From positions 1 to 36,201 of IMG/VR virus record IMGVR_UViG_3300021373_002516: DNA of 36,201 nt, one strand, 5' to 3'. This DNA comes from a virus. Under the pieces are notes generated by a model. It worked only from the letters and a program-made list of their open reading frames with translations, did no database searches and was not told the origin of the DNA. Of the stretch, positions 30,807 through 36,201 are shown in pieces; positions within the stretch are counted from its first letter, which is position 1; every line of letters starts with the position of its first letter. The translations under genes and the position numbers were made by a program.

Positions 30807-30808
30807 TT

Positions 30809-31792
30809 ATGAGCTCGGAAAGAAAACATCACGATTTTGGATGCAGCAAATGGCCGGACCTACTCCGGTGCGCGGATTATAAATCAACTGGCGGATCATC
30901 CCCGGCGGCGGAGCGCGGGACTCGCATTCATAAATACTGGGAACTCATTGGAACGAACCAGGATTTGCCAGAGGGCTCGGATCCAGAGGAAGTCGCCAAC
31001 GCTGCATGGGCGGCCGGAGTGGTCGACTCACTGGCGGATGCTGCCAACGTTGAGTGGGAGCAGGAAATCAATTCAGAGACACCGGAGTATTTCGGTTACC
31101 TCGATGCATGCTGGTATAAAAATCCAACGACGATCGTTATTTGTGATGGCAAGAGCGGCCAGGGTAACGAGGAACAGTGGATCCAGTTGGTAGGTTATGC
31201 CAACGCCATGATCCAGGAAGACGATAACATCGAGCGCTGCATTCTGCATTTTATTTACTGGGACAAGCGGTCACTGAGAACCTATGAGTTTTCTCGCGCC
31301 GAGGTGTTAAACGAAGTAAAGAAACTTCTACACCACATTTCAACGGGCACCAGAAACACTGGGGTTCAGTGCGGGAGATGCGCTCACTATGAGACATGCG
31401 GACAGGTGCAGGGGATCCTACTCAGGACATGGCAAACCGATTGGGCCGGAGTCTGGAACTCACCGGATTCACTCGGAGAGATCATGGATGACTTGTCTTT
31501 TCTGGAGAACATGAAAAAGCGAGCGAGCTCCAGGATTAAAGAGCTCATTGCAGAGGGCGTTGAGGTCAGTGGCTACAAAGTCTATGACCGTAAAGGTTCA
31601 AGTAAAGTCGACACGCTTAAAGCTTGGGAGGATCTAAAAGAAACCATGAGCGCTGATGATTTCCTCAAGTGCTGCTCAGTAAATCTTAAAGCTCTTCAGT
31701 CAACTTTTCAGCTTCGCACCGGGGAGGAGTTGAGCGGTGAATTCATTATCCCCGGCAAACCATCACAGACACTAACCAAATCGAGAAAATAA
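30809..31792 (+). CDS. PD-(D/E)XK exonuclease with Cas4/AddB-like cysteine cluster
   Basis: This 327-residue nuclease has RGTRIHKYWE (RecB-family His motif, H41), then GYLDACWY (D99), VICDGKSGQG (D113, K115) and QLVGYANAM (the QxxxY motif). Cysteines at about 12/21 and 188, 191 and 197 (QCGRCAHYETC) match the 4Fe-4S staple of Cas4 and AddB. It should resect DNA ends so that the ERF protein can anneal the exposed strands. The reading frame also opens at TTG 30803, which would overlap ERF's stop; ATG 30809 is chosen. The C-terminal about 90 residues are an added helical part. Confidence 0.88.
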   Translation: MSSERKHHDFGCSKWPDLLRCADYKSTGGSSPAAERGTRIHKYWELIGTNQDLPEGSDPEEVANAAWAAGVVDSLADAANVEWEQEINSETPEYFGYLDACWYKNPTTIVICDGKSGQGNEEQWIQLVGYANAMIQEDDNIERCILHFIYWDKRSLRTYEFSRAEVLNEVKKLLHHISTGTRNTGVQCGRCAHYETCGQVQGILLRTWQTDWAGVWNSPDSLGEIMDDLSFLENMKKRASSRIKELIAEGVEVSGYKVYDRKGSSKVDTLKAWEDLKETMSADDFLKCCSVNLKALQSTFQLRTGEELSGEFIIPGKPSQTLTKSRK

Positions 31793-31793
31793 T

Positions 31794-32084
31794 ATGCCAC
31801 ATAAGTATACGAAAATAGCAAGCGGACGGTTGTTTAAAAACGCAACCGAGGATGAAAACGGAAACCCCAGACGAGGACCGTCACTGAGTAATTCCAAAGT
31901 TGAGATTATGGAAGATCTTAAAGCCGGAGATACTGTCGAGCTGGCGGGATGGGTGAACAAAAACGATGACGGTGAACAGACGTTGACCATCACTGTTACC
32001 AAGAAAGAGTTCATGGGCGATGATCAGCAGCAGCAGTCACGCCCGGCGCCTAAAGTCACCGCTGATGATATTCCACCATTCTGA
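31794..32084 (+). CDS. SSB-like single-stranded DNA-binding protein
   Basis: This is a 96-residue protein with an OB-fold-like beta pattern. It has KYTKIASGRLFKNATEDENG, then a strand/turn VELAGWVNKNDDGEQTLTIT, and then a Gln/Pro-rich linker. Its end, ADDIPPF, is the acidic tip by which bacterial SSB proteins recruit partner enzymes (usually DDDIPF). With ERF and the exonuclease it makes a three-gene recombination unit. At 96 residues it is much shorter than typical SSB, so it may be a compact phage version. The stop is two bases before the next gene. Confidence 0.72.
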   Translation: MPHKYTKIASGRLFKNATEDENGNPRRGPSLSNSKVEIMEDLKAGDTVELAGWVNKNDDGEQTLTITVTKKEFMGDDQQQQSRPAPKVTADDIPPF

Positions 32085-32086
32085 TC

Positions 32087-32458
32087 ATGGTTCACTCCCG
32101 CAACAAAGGCAAACGAGGTGAGCGCGAGTTTGCCCAGGTGCTAATACACTACGGGTATCCAGCTCGGCGCGGATCTCAATACAGCGCTCAGACCGATGAT
32201 GGAACTCCATCACCGGACATACATTGCGCTGATTTGCCAATACACTGGGAGGTCAAAAGAGTTAACAAACTCAACCTGCGAGACGCTATCTCCCAAGCAA
32301 AAGCTGATAGCTCTCGCTATGGTTGTGAACATTGGGCTGTTGCCTGGAGAGAGGACCATGGCGAGTGGGTAATCATGACATCGCCAGACACTTTCTTTGC
32401 AGCAACCCGTGGAGATTTCGCCGGAACAATTGAGAAGAAAATCTCTGAGATAAGTTGA
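32087..32458 (+). CDS. Hjc-like PD-(D/E)XK nuclease / putative resolvase
   Basis: This 123-residue protein shows NKGKRGEREFAQVL (E12/E14), then GYPARRGSQYSAQ, PD (43-44) and HWEVKRV (E55, K57). This order matches small Holliday junction resolvase-like nucleases (archaeal Hjc, phage 'PDDEXK' proteins). It should resolve branched DNA before packaging. It follows the SSB-like gene closely. The stop is followed directly by the G-rich hairpin at 32468. Confidence 0.8.
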   Translation: MVHSRNKGKRGEREFAQVLIHYGYPARRGSQYSAQTDDGTPSPDIHCADLPIHWEVKRVNKLNLRDAISQAKADSSRYGCEHWAVAWREDHGEWVIMTSPDTFFAATRGDFAGTIEKKISEIS

Positions 32459-32467
32459 AACCGGTGA

Positions 32468-32489
32468 GGGGGGCGCGAGTGCGTCCCCC
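32468..32489 (+). promoter_or_regulatory. G-rich hairpin with GAGT loop between stop and next start
   Basis: ggggggcgc pairs with gcgtccccc (one wobble) around GAGT. It is followed by an AT-rich stretch and ATG 32500, 10 bases after the stem. It closes the resolvase gene 9 bases after its stop. As with the 9897 and 29213 elements, the only Shine-Dalgarno-like purines are in the stem, so the hairpin should control or protect the downstream start. Confidence 0.75.
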
Positions 32490-32499
32490 ATTTAATTTT

Positions 32500-33063
32500 A
32501 TGATAATAGCAATAAGCGGTAAGAAGCATTCCGGCAAAAGTACAGCGGCCGGAATCCTAGAAAAACATTTGGGCGCTGGGGCGATCAGGATGAGCATTTC
32601 GGATCCTATCAAGCGCGAAGTTGCCAAGATCTTTGGGCCGTATGACGAATCCAAAAAAGAATATCTCCGGCCAGTTTATCAAGTGGTAGGGCAGGTAGGC
32701 AAGCAGGTCTACGGCCAGACAGTCTGGCTGGACATAATGTGGGCTGAATGGCAGAAGCGGATGCCAGCATTCCATACACTGCTCATCGATGATGTTCGGT
32801 TTCCCTATGAGGCTGAATTCTTGGCAGAACACGGTGCTCACGTATGGCGGATACAGGCGCCGGACACTGACGATAGCGGCGACGATGACATAAGCGAAAC
32901 CAGCGTCGATCTGATCAAACCCCACGCATACATAACCAACTTCAAAAACACAAACTTCGATAGAGATATACTCAATGAATACAACAGATCATGTAGTCAA
33001 ACTTTTAAAAATAGTAGCGAAACACTTTCACATGAGCCAGGACGAGCTCTTCAACAAGACTAG
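32500..33063 (+). CDS. Deoxynucleoside monophosphate kinase-like P-loop protein
   Basis: This 187-residue P-loop kinase has MIIAISGKKHSGKSTAAGIL (GxxxxGKS at 7-14), SISDPIKREVAKIFG after it, and LLIDDVRFPYEAEFL, the phage dNMP kinase pattern 'v..DvRfpnEae.i' (T4 gp1-like). It likely phosphorylates deoxynucleotides for phage DNA synthesis. ATG 32500 is chosen because the upstream extension to 32455 reads through the GAGT hairpin. The C-terminal 30 residues overlap the next gene by 89 bases in another frame and look non-homologous, so the essential domain may end earlier. Confidence 0.8.
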   Translation: MIIAISGKKHSGKSTAAGILEKHLGAGAIRMSISDPIKREVAKIFGPYDESKKEYLRPVYQVVGQVGKQVYGQTVWLDIMWAEWQKRMPAFHTLLIDDVRFPYEAEFLAEHGAHVWRIQAPDTDDSGDDDISETSVDLIKPHAYITNFKNTNFDRDILNEYNRSCSQTFKNSSETLSHEPGRALQQD

Positions 33064-33280
33064 GGACGTTCGGACAATCCAGGCTCGGGCCGCTGCCACA
33101 AAAGTGCTTCGAGATATAATGACTTTGAGCTACCCGCAATTGGCTCATGTCTTTAAGCAGACTCATGGCGCCAGTCATAATGCCTACAAGCGAGCTAACG
33201 AATGGTTGAGGACCGATCGAAACTTTCGACGTAGCTTTGTCGCTCTGGAAAGCGAGCTCAGAAAACGAGGAGAGCTGTGA
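32975..33280 (+). CDS. Free-standing DnaA domain IV-like DNA-binding protein
   Basis: This 101-residue protein has the order of the DnaA C-terminal helix-turn-helix. HFHMSQDELFNKTRDVRTIQ is followed by ARAAATKVLRD, then a SYPQLAHVFKQTHGASHNAY turn, and NEWLRTDRNFRRSFVALES. In DnaA the corresponding loop is GGRDHTTV, which contacts DnaA boxes. Only the S-H part is kept here, so the specificity probably differs. No AAA+ domain is attached. With the O-like and DnaC-like genes directly downstream it may bind the phage origin or recruit host DnaA. It overlaps the kinase gene by 89 bases and the next gene by 4 bases. Confidence 0.75.
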   Translation: MNTTDHVVKLLKIVAKHFHMSQDELFNKTRDVRTIQARAAATKVLRDIMTLSYPQLAHVFKQTHGASHNAYKRANEWLRTDRNFRRSFVALESELRKRGEL

Positions 33281-34047
33281 AATACATACGGTTCTACAGT
33301 GATGCCTGGTTATCATCTACCAGGATAATGAGCAACGAGGCTAAAGGCGCCTGGATCGATTTGCTCTGCTTTCTTAACGCTCAGTCAACGCCAGGAGCAG
33401 CCGAGCTGAGTGAGAGTCAACTCTCCCGGCTATGGGGAGTGGATACTGAAAAAATGCATGAGCTGATCTCCGACATACAGACTTCACAGGTCTGCGAGAT
33501 CGAGGTTGGCGATAAGATACAAGTCAAATGCAATCGACTAATCAGGGAGGCTGAAGAGCATGCAGAGTTCATTGAGAAGTGCCGGGAAGCTGGAAAAAGA
33601 GGGGCCAAAGTGAAGCAGGGAACCCTAAAGCCTACCCTAAAGCCTACCCCTAAGCGAACCCTACAGGGTACCTCAAAGCGAACCCATGAGGGTACCCATA
33701 AGCATACTATATCTAACACTAACACTAACTCTAATAAACTATCATTGCATAAATCTCCGACTCTCAAAGACGTTCTCGATTTTTGCGATCGCGAGAAAAT
33801 TTCACAGGACTTAGGAACTAATTTCTACGACTACCACGAGGGACAACAACTCTGGATAAACAAGAACGGCAAACCCATTCAATGGTGGTTTGTTTTACGA
33901 ACATGGGAGAAACGAGGATATGGCAGAGGCAAAACAAATAGGACAGGCGGTCATGAAGTTGACCGGAATCGAGGAAACGCCAACGAAGACGCGTCCGCCA
34001 GTGATTTTGCGGAAGTGGGCAGAGTGGTTCAAAATACAGCTACTTGA
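33277..34047 (+). CDS. Lambda O-like replication initiator/primosomal protein
   Basis: This 256-residue protein has an N-terminal winged-helix-like domain (YIRFYSDAWLSSTRIMSNEA, then GAWIDLLCFLNAQ), as in DUF1376 and phage replisome organisers. Next is a basic linker of seven T-x-K/Q/E-x repeats (about residues 116-143), encoded by the iterons at 33622-33705. The C-terminal part has YHEGQQLWINKNGKPIQWWF, the 'w.....Gk.i.nW...l..W' ending of O/DnaT-like proteins. A DnaC-like gene follows. The gene order and internal repeats match lambda O-P. Its 3' end overlaps the loader gene by 128 bases, unusually long. Confidence 0.75.
   Translation: MKYIRFYSDAWLSSTRIMSNEAKGAWIDLLCFLNAQSTPGAAELSESQLSRLWGVDTEKMHELISDIQTSQVCEIEVGDKIQVKCNRLIREAEEHAEFIEKCREAGKRGAKVKQGTLKPTLKPTPKRTLQGTSKRTHEGTHKHTISNTNTNSNKLSLHKSPTLKDVLDFCDREKISQDLGTNFYDYHEGQQLWINKNGKPIQWWFVLRTWEKRGYGRGKTNRTGGHEVDRNRGNANEDASASDFAEVGRVVQNTAT
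33622..33705 (+). repeat. Seven 12-bp tandem iterons inside the O-like gene: candidate replication origin
   Basis: Seven in-frame 12-base units of the type ACC-CTA-AAG-CCT follow each other without gaps. The first two are identical, and later ones vary at the second and fourth codons (e.g. ACCCTACAGGGT, ACCCATGAGGGT, both palindromic). An AT-rich stretch with six-base CTAACA-type repeats follows at about 33706-33760. Iterons plus an AT-rich unwinding region within the initiator gene is the structure of the lambda origin. Confidence 0.7.
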
Positions 34048-34534
34048 CGAGGAGGTTGAGCGAATGGTCAGAGTCTCGGCGGAGTGGGCTCGAGATGTTC
34101 GGGATGGTGAGAAACCTCGATGGTTATCTCTCCTGGGCTCATCAGGAACCGGAAAGACTCACATTGCCAAAGCGCTGTGGAATTGGTTAAGCAAGAAAGA
34201 GGATTTTGAGGACAAAGCTCAATACGTTCCTCAGTGGATCTACTGGCCAAAGCTAGTCGAAGATCTCCGGAGCGGTAACGCATACAACCGGTATCGGGAC
34301 ATGATGAGGTGGAAGTATCTGGTCCTCGACGAGGTCTGCGCTGAGAACCAGACAGAGTTCTCAACGGAGAAACTTCACAACCTCCTGGGATCTCGAGTAG
34401 GGCGGTGGACGATCGTTACCTCGAACAAACGAGCTGTAGATATAGCCACACTCGATCGGCGCATCGCCTCGAGGATGGCTAGGGGCGGAAGCTACGTGGT
34501 CGATATCAGAACTAAAGACTATTCACTGAGATGA
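33920..34534 (+). CDS. DnaC-like helicase loader ATPase
   Basis: This 204-residue AAA+ protein has Walker A GSSGTGKT (73-80), Walker B KYLVLDEV (D137, E138), a sensor-type IVTSNK strand (about 162-167), and an arginine-rich LDRRIASRMARGG end that carries the Arg finger box. DnaC/IstB-type loaders bring the host DnaB helicase to the origin; lambda P is the functional analogue. The start is uncertain. ATG 33920 has gggaga 9 bases upstream; ATGs at 33890 and 33953 are possible. It overlaps the O-like gene by 128 bases with ATG 33920. Confidence 0.88.
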   Translation: MAEAKQIGQAVMKLTGIEETPTKTRPPVILRKWAEWFKIQLLDEEVERMVRVSAEWARDVRDGEKPRWLSLLGSSGTGKTHIAKALWNWLSKKEDFEDKAQYVPQWIYWPKLVEDLRSGNAYNRYRDMMRWKYLVLDEVCAENQTEFSTEKLHNLLGSRVGRWTIVTSNKRAVDIATLDRRIASRMARGGSYVVDIRTKDYSLR

Positions 34535-34788
34535 ACACACTCACGGTAAACGGTAGAGAGAGAGAAGTGCTCGAGCCTGAAGAGGCAATCAACCGGGGCT
34601 ACTTCGCTTTCACCTACGGTTATCATCCGCGCTCAGAGGCATGGATGCTAGATCGAGTTGCCAGGGACATGGACCGAGGAGGCGCTGATTGGGTAATCGT
34701 TTACGCTAGGGATCCTCACGGTAAAGATGAGACTGACTACGTTGAGCTTTGGAAGCGGTCTTACAAGAATGTCAGATCTTTGATTTAA
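34531..34788 (+). CDS. Hypothetical protein after helicase loader, 85 aa
   Basis: This small mixed-charge protein has a YFAFTYGYHPRSEAWMLDRV segment and a VIVYARDPHGKDETDYVELW end. It overlaps the loader's stop by 4 bases (ATGA). No family is recognised. It is the last gene before an operator-like site and the small terminase, so it ends the replication group. Confidence 0.6.
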   Translation: MNTLTVNGREREVLEPEEAINRGYFAFTYGYHPRSEAWMLDRVARDMDRGGADWVIVYARDPHGKDETDYVELWKRSYKNVRSLI

Positions 34789-34790
34789 GA

Positions 34791-34805
34791 GGGTGTTAAA
34801 CACTG
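34791..34805. promoter_or_regulatory. Operator-like palindrome gtgttaaacac before small terminase gene
   Basis: gtgttaaacac is a perfect odd-centred palindrome and contains the reverse of gtttaacacc. It lies in the only gap (34789-34864) between the replication group and terS. TATGAT at 34811-34816 follows, a candidate -10, but no good -35 box is seen. It would put terS under the same regulator as the early region. Confidence 0.4.
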
Positions 34806-34864
34806 TGTAGTATGATTTAACCTAAAACAAACGAAACGCGCTCACAAAGCATCCTCGAGCGATT

Positions 34865-35464
34865 ATGAAGCATTTAAAGCCAACTAAGACTAAAAGACCT
34901 GCACTAGTTGTTAAAACTCCATCACTGGATCCTGTCCAACCAGACAACATCCAGGAGATCTTTGAACCGTATAAAGATAACATTGAGGAGATGATCCCTC
35001 AGAGTGCTAAAGACGCTTCCAAGAAGATCCTAAGAGACCAGGACAGATACAACCGGGACAACGTCAGAGTGATCATCCGCCATCTCATCAAAGGCATGTC
35101 ACAGATTGGAGTGGCTCGAATGATTGGGGTAAGTCCAGAAACATTCAGCAGATGGAAAGCTAAGTATCCAGACTTCGATGCAGCAGTGGAACAGGCTCGA
35201 GCTCTTAACAGGGAGATATTGATAAACACGGTTTGGTCAGGGATGCCGAAGACACCGCGCATGGCTATGGAAATGCTAGGTGTTCTGTTCCCGGATGAGT
35301 ATGCGCCGACGAAAAGGGTAGAACAAAGTGGATCAATCGCTCACACACATGGGCCCAATCAACTGCTTGAAAAGCTTCATCAAACCAGACAGATGGTCGA
35401 CTCGGCTGATGATCAATCAGTTGTTGTTGATGTGGAACCTGTTGATAATAAAGACGATCAATAA
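34865..35464 (+). CDS. terS: Terminase small subunit-like protein
   Basis: This 199-residue protein has a helix-turn-helix near residues 72-100: HLIKGMSQIGVARMIGVSPE, then TFSRWKAKYPDFDAAVEQAR. That 'g.s...vA...GVs..Tf..W...yP.F..a...A' pattern is typical of small terminases. The N-terminal 50 residues are Pro/Lys-rich; the C-terminal 60 are acidic (DVEPVDNKDDQ). It should bind the packaging site and guide TerL. It lies about 5 kb before terL on the circle, across the lysin and surface-modification genes. A plain transcription regulator is the alternative. Confidence 0.7.
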   Translation: MKHLKPTKTKRPALVVKTPSLDPVQPDNIQEIFEPYKDNIEEMIPQSAKDASKKILRDQDRYNRDNVRVIIRHLIKGMSQIGVARMIGVSPETFSRWKAKYPDFDAAVEQARALNREILINTVWSGMPKTPRMAMEMLGVLFPDEYAPTKRVEQSGSIAHTHGPNQLLEKLHQTRQMVDSADDQSVVVDVEPVDNKDDQ

Positions 35465-35510
35465 GACTGTACCCAAGATACATAGCGAAAACAGGTTACT
35501 GAGAGCGTAG

Positions 35511-35567
35511 TGGGGTAGGGGCCCCCAGCAGCCAATCATCGATCGAACACCCCCACCCCCATTTTTT
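35511..35567 (+). terminator. Long G/C hairpin with T6 run before the putative lysin gene
   Basis: tggggtagggg pairs with ccccaccccca (nine pairs around a 2-base mismatch; loop of about 28 bases), followed by tttttt and, 8 bases later, ATG 35576. It likely ends the early operon after terS. It is the fourth case in which a G-rich stem, a C-run and T-run lie directly before a start codon. Confidence 0.6.
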
Positions 35568-35575
35568 CCTCGCGT

Positions 35576-35872
35576 ATGAAAATCCCAATTCTATGTCTGC
35601 TTGTCGCCTCCTGGTATGGGGAGCCCTACCGTGGCCGCCCTACAGCGAGCGGAGAGCCCTACGATCCATCGGCCATGACTTGTGCCCATCGAGAGCTACC
35701 ATTCGGAACCAGGCTGCTGGTCTTTACTCCCGACAAGCATGTCATCGTGACCGTGAATGACCGTGGCCCGTTCATTGCCGGGAGAGAGCTGGATCTCAGC
35801 TCATATGCATTTGAGCAACTGGCCGATCCTGACCAGGGACTGGTGCACGTGAATTACATACAGTTGAAATGA
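35576..35872 (+). CDS. RlpA-like lytic transglycosylase (putative lysin)
   Basis: This 98-residue protein is almost only an RlpA-type double-psi beta barrel. ASWYGEPYRGRPTASGEPYD is followed by TCAHRELPFGT and VTVNDRGPFIAGRELDLSSY. The Glu of TASGE (E27) and the Asp of NDRGPF (D62) correspond to the Glu and Asp needed for cell-wall cleavage in Pseudomonas RlpA. The N-terminus is a very short hydrophobic stretch (MKIPILCLLVA), barely a signal peptide. No other peptidoglycan-cutting enzyme is recognised in the window, so it is the best endolysin candidate. It is preceded by a long terminator-like hairpin. It overlaps the next gene by 4 bases. Confidence 0.8.
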   Translation: MKIPILCLLVASWYGEPYRGRPTASGEPYDPSAMTCAHRELPFGTRLLVFTPDKHVIVTVNDRGPFIAGRELDLSSYAFEQLADPDQGLVHVNYIQLK

Positions 35873-36189
35873 AGAGACACAATAAGAACGCCCGGCCATT
35901 ACTCGTTGGCGACATTTGCAGTTTCGGGCACGTGATCCGCGTCTGGTGTAACCATTGCGGACGATATCACAAGCATGGTTGGGATAGCAGTCTGCCTGAA
36001 AATGACGTTGAGCATCGAGGTGCTCACTGTGACATGGATTCACCATACAGGGAGCATGGCTATTTCATCGGCGTCCGCCCGGACGATGGATCCGCCAAAC
36101 TGGCAAAGCAGTTAAAGCACCTAAAGCTAAAACGCGCCGATGATTACCATTCCAATGAAGATGATCTGCGGGGACTGCAAAGAGGATAA
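35869..36189 (+). CDS. Cys/His-rich phage protein
   Basis: This 106-residue protein has HVIRVWCNHCGRYHKHGWDS, followed by His/Cys in VEHRGAHCDMD. That is a likely zinc site resembling the widespread short phage proteins with 'C..CGR.H.HG'. The C-terminus is Lys/Asp-rich. It overlaps the RlpA-like gene by 4 bases and, across the circle junction, the zinc-finger-like gene at 85-360. Its last 43 codons lie in the terminal repeat and appear again at the left end. Function unknown. Confidence 0.7.
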   Translation: MKRHNKNARPLLVGDICSFGHVIRVWCNHCGRYHKHGWDSSLPENDVEHRGAHCDMDSPYREHGYFIGVRPDDGSAKLAKQLKHLKLKRADDYHSNEDDLRGLQRG

Positions 36190-36201
36190 GCCAGAGTCTG
36201 A
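36056..36201. repeat. Right copy of terminal direct repeat (contig overlap)
   Basis: This copy equals bases 1-146 except for C at 36075 (T at 20). It holds the end of the Cys/His-rich gene and the first 62 bases of the zinc-finger-like gene (36140 onward), which is complete only at the left end. The flanking bases before 36056 have no counterpart, as expected for a circular join. Confidence 0.95.
36140..36201 (+). CDS. 5' part of zinc-finger-like gene (continues at left end)
   Basis: The start of the 91-residue zinc-finger-like protein is repeated here and runs off the end of the window after about 20 codons. It is identical to 85-146 and should be counted once. Confidence 0.8.
   Translation, partial: MITIPMKMICGDCKEDKPES

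Noticed and set aside
33622-33705. A CRISPR array or simple microsatellite
   Set aside because: The units are 12 bases without spacers and keep an open frame inside a replication gene, so iterons or a peptide linker are the sensible readings.
1-36201. True defined direct terminal repeats as in T7
   Set aside because: The repeat has a mismatch, lies inside two coding genes, and equals what a circular assembly overlap would give. End mapping is needed to claim real termini.
1-36201. Apparent richness in GATC and six-base palindromes such as GGATCC and CTCGAG
   Set aside because: They seem frequent by eye, but I cannot count them against expectation. A k-mer over-representation test would be needed before inferring host Dam methylation or a lack of restriction pressure.

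Overview
The window is a nearly complete genome of a tailed, podovirus-like, temperate bacteriophage. Its two ends share 146 bases (1-146 and 36056-36201) with one difference, so it is most simply a circular or circularly permuted molecule of about 36,055 bp cut inside a gene. The short-tail assignment rests on the head and tail gene set: terminase, portal, scaffold, an N4 gp56-like capsid protein, tail-tube/nozzle-like proteins and three successive ejection-type proteins, with no tape measure, sheath or tail-sheath genes. The host is probably a proteobacterium. The only direct host clue is a 45-50 bp copy of the 3' half of a tRNA-Arg(ACG) gene next to the integrase, the likely attP. No DNA or RNA polymerase gene is present.

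Layout, reading around the circle on the + strand. A late block starts near 35.5 kb with an RlpA-like putative lysin, a Cys/His-rich protein, a zinc-finger-like protein and a tiny membrane protein (357-443). A surface-modification cassette follows (674-3932): a GT4-type glycosyltransferase, two methyltransferases (one of the FkbM family) and a probable GT-A-like transferase. Then come TerL, portal, scaffold and capsid (3932-9388), a set of very small virion-type genes (9394-10528), tail fibres (10528-12974), an embedded lysis pair (a 59-residue holin candidate and a lipoprotein/u-spanin candidate, 13338-13971), another fibre, tail tube and nozzle (13971-17655), and the ejection proteins (18050-26680). 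The last ejection protein is a 2112-residue polyvalent-type protein carrying an HExxH motif and an ASCH-like domain.

A terminator at 26862 closes the late operon. The regulatory and lysogeny region (26.9-30.3 kb) has a strong sigma70-like promoter, three unknown small genes, a second terminator, attP, the tyrosine integrase, a PD-(D/E)XK-like protein, and the only minus-strand gene, a ribbon-helix-helix repressor candidate. A recurrent AACACC(G) word sits at promoters throughout this region and looks like its operator. The early operon to the right encodes ERF annealing protein, a Cas4/RecB-like exonuclease, an SSB-like protein, an Hjc-like nuclease, a nucleotide kinase, a free-standing DnaA domain IV-like protein, a lambda O-like replication protein whose gene contains seven 12-bp iterons (candidate origin), a DnaC-like loader, and finally the small terminase.

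Three G-rich hairpins with 9-10 bp stems (9897, 29213, 32468) and one larger terminator-like hairpin (35511) lie directly in front of start codons. Together they form the most distinctive unexplained signal in the window.
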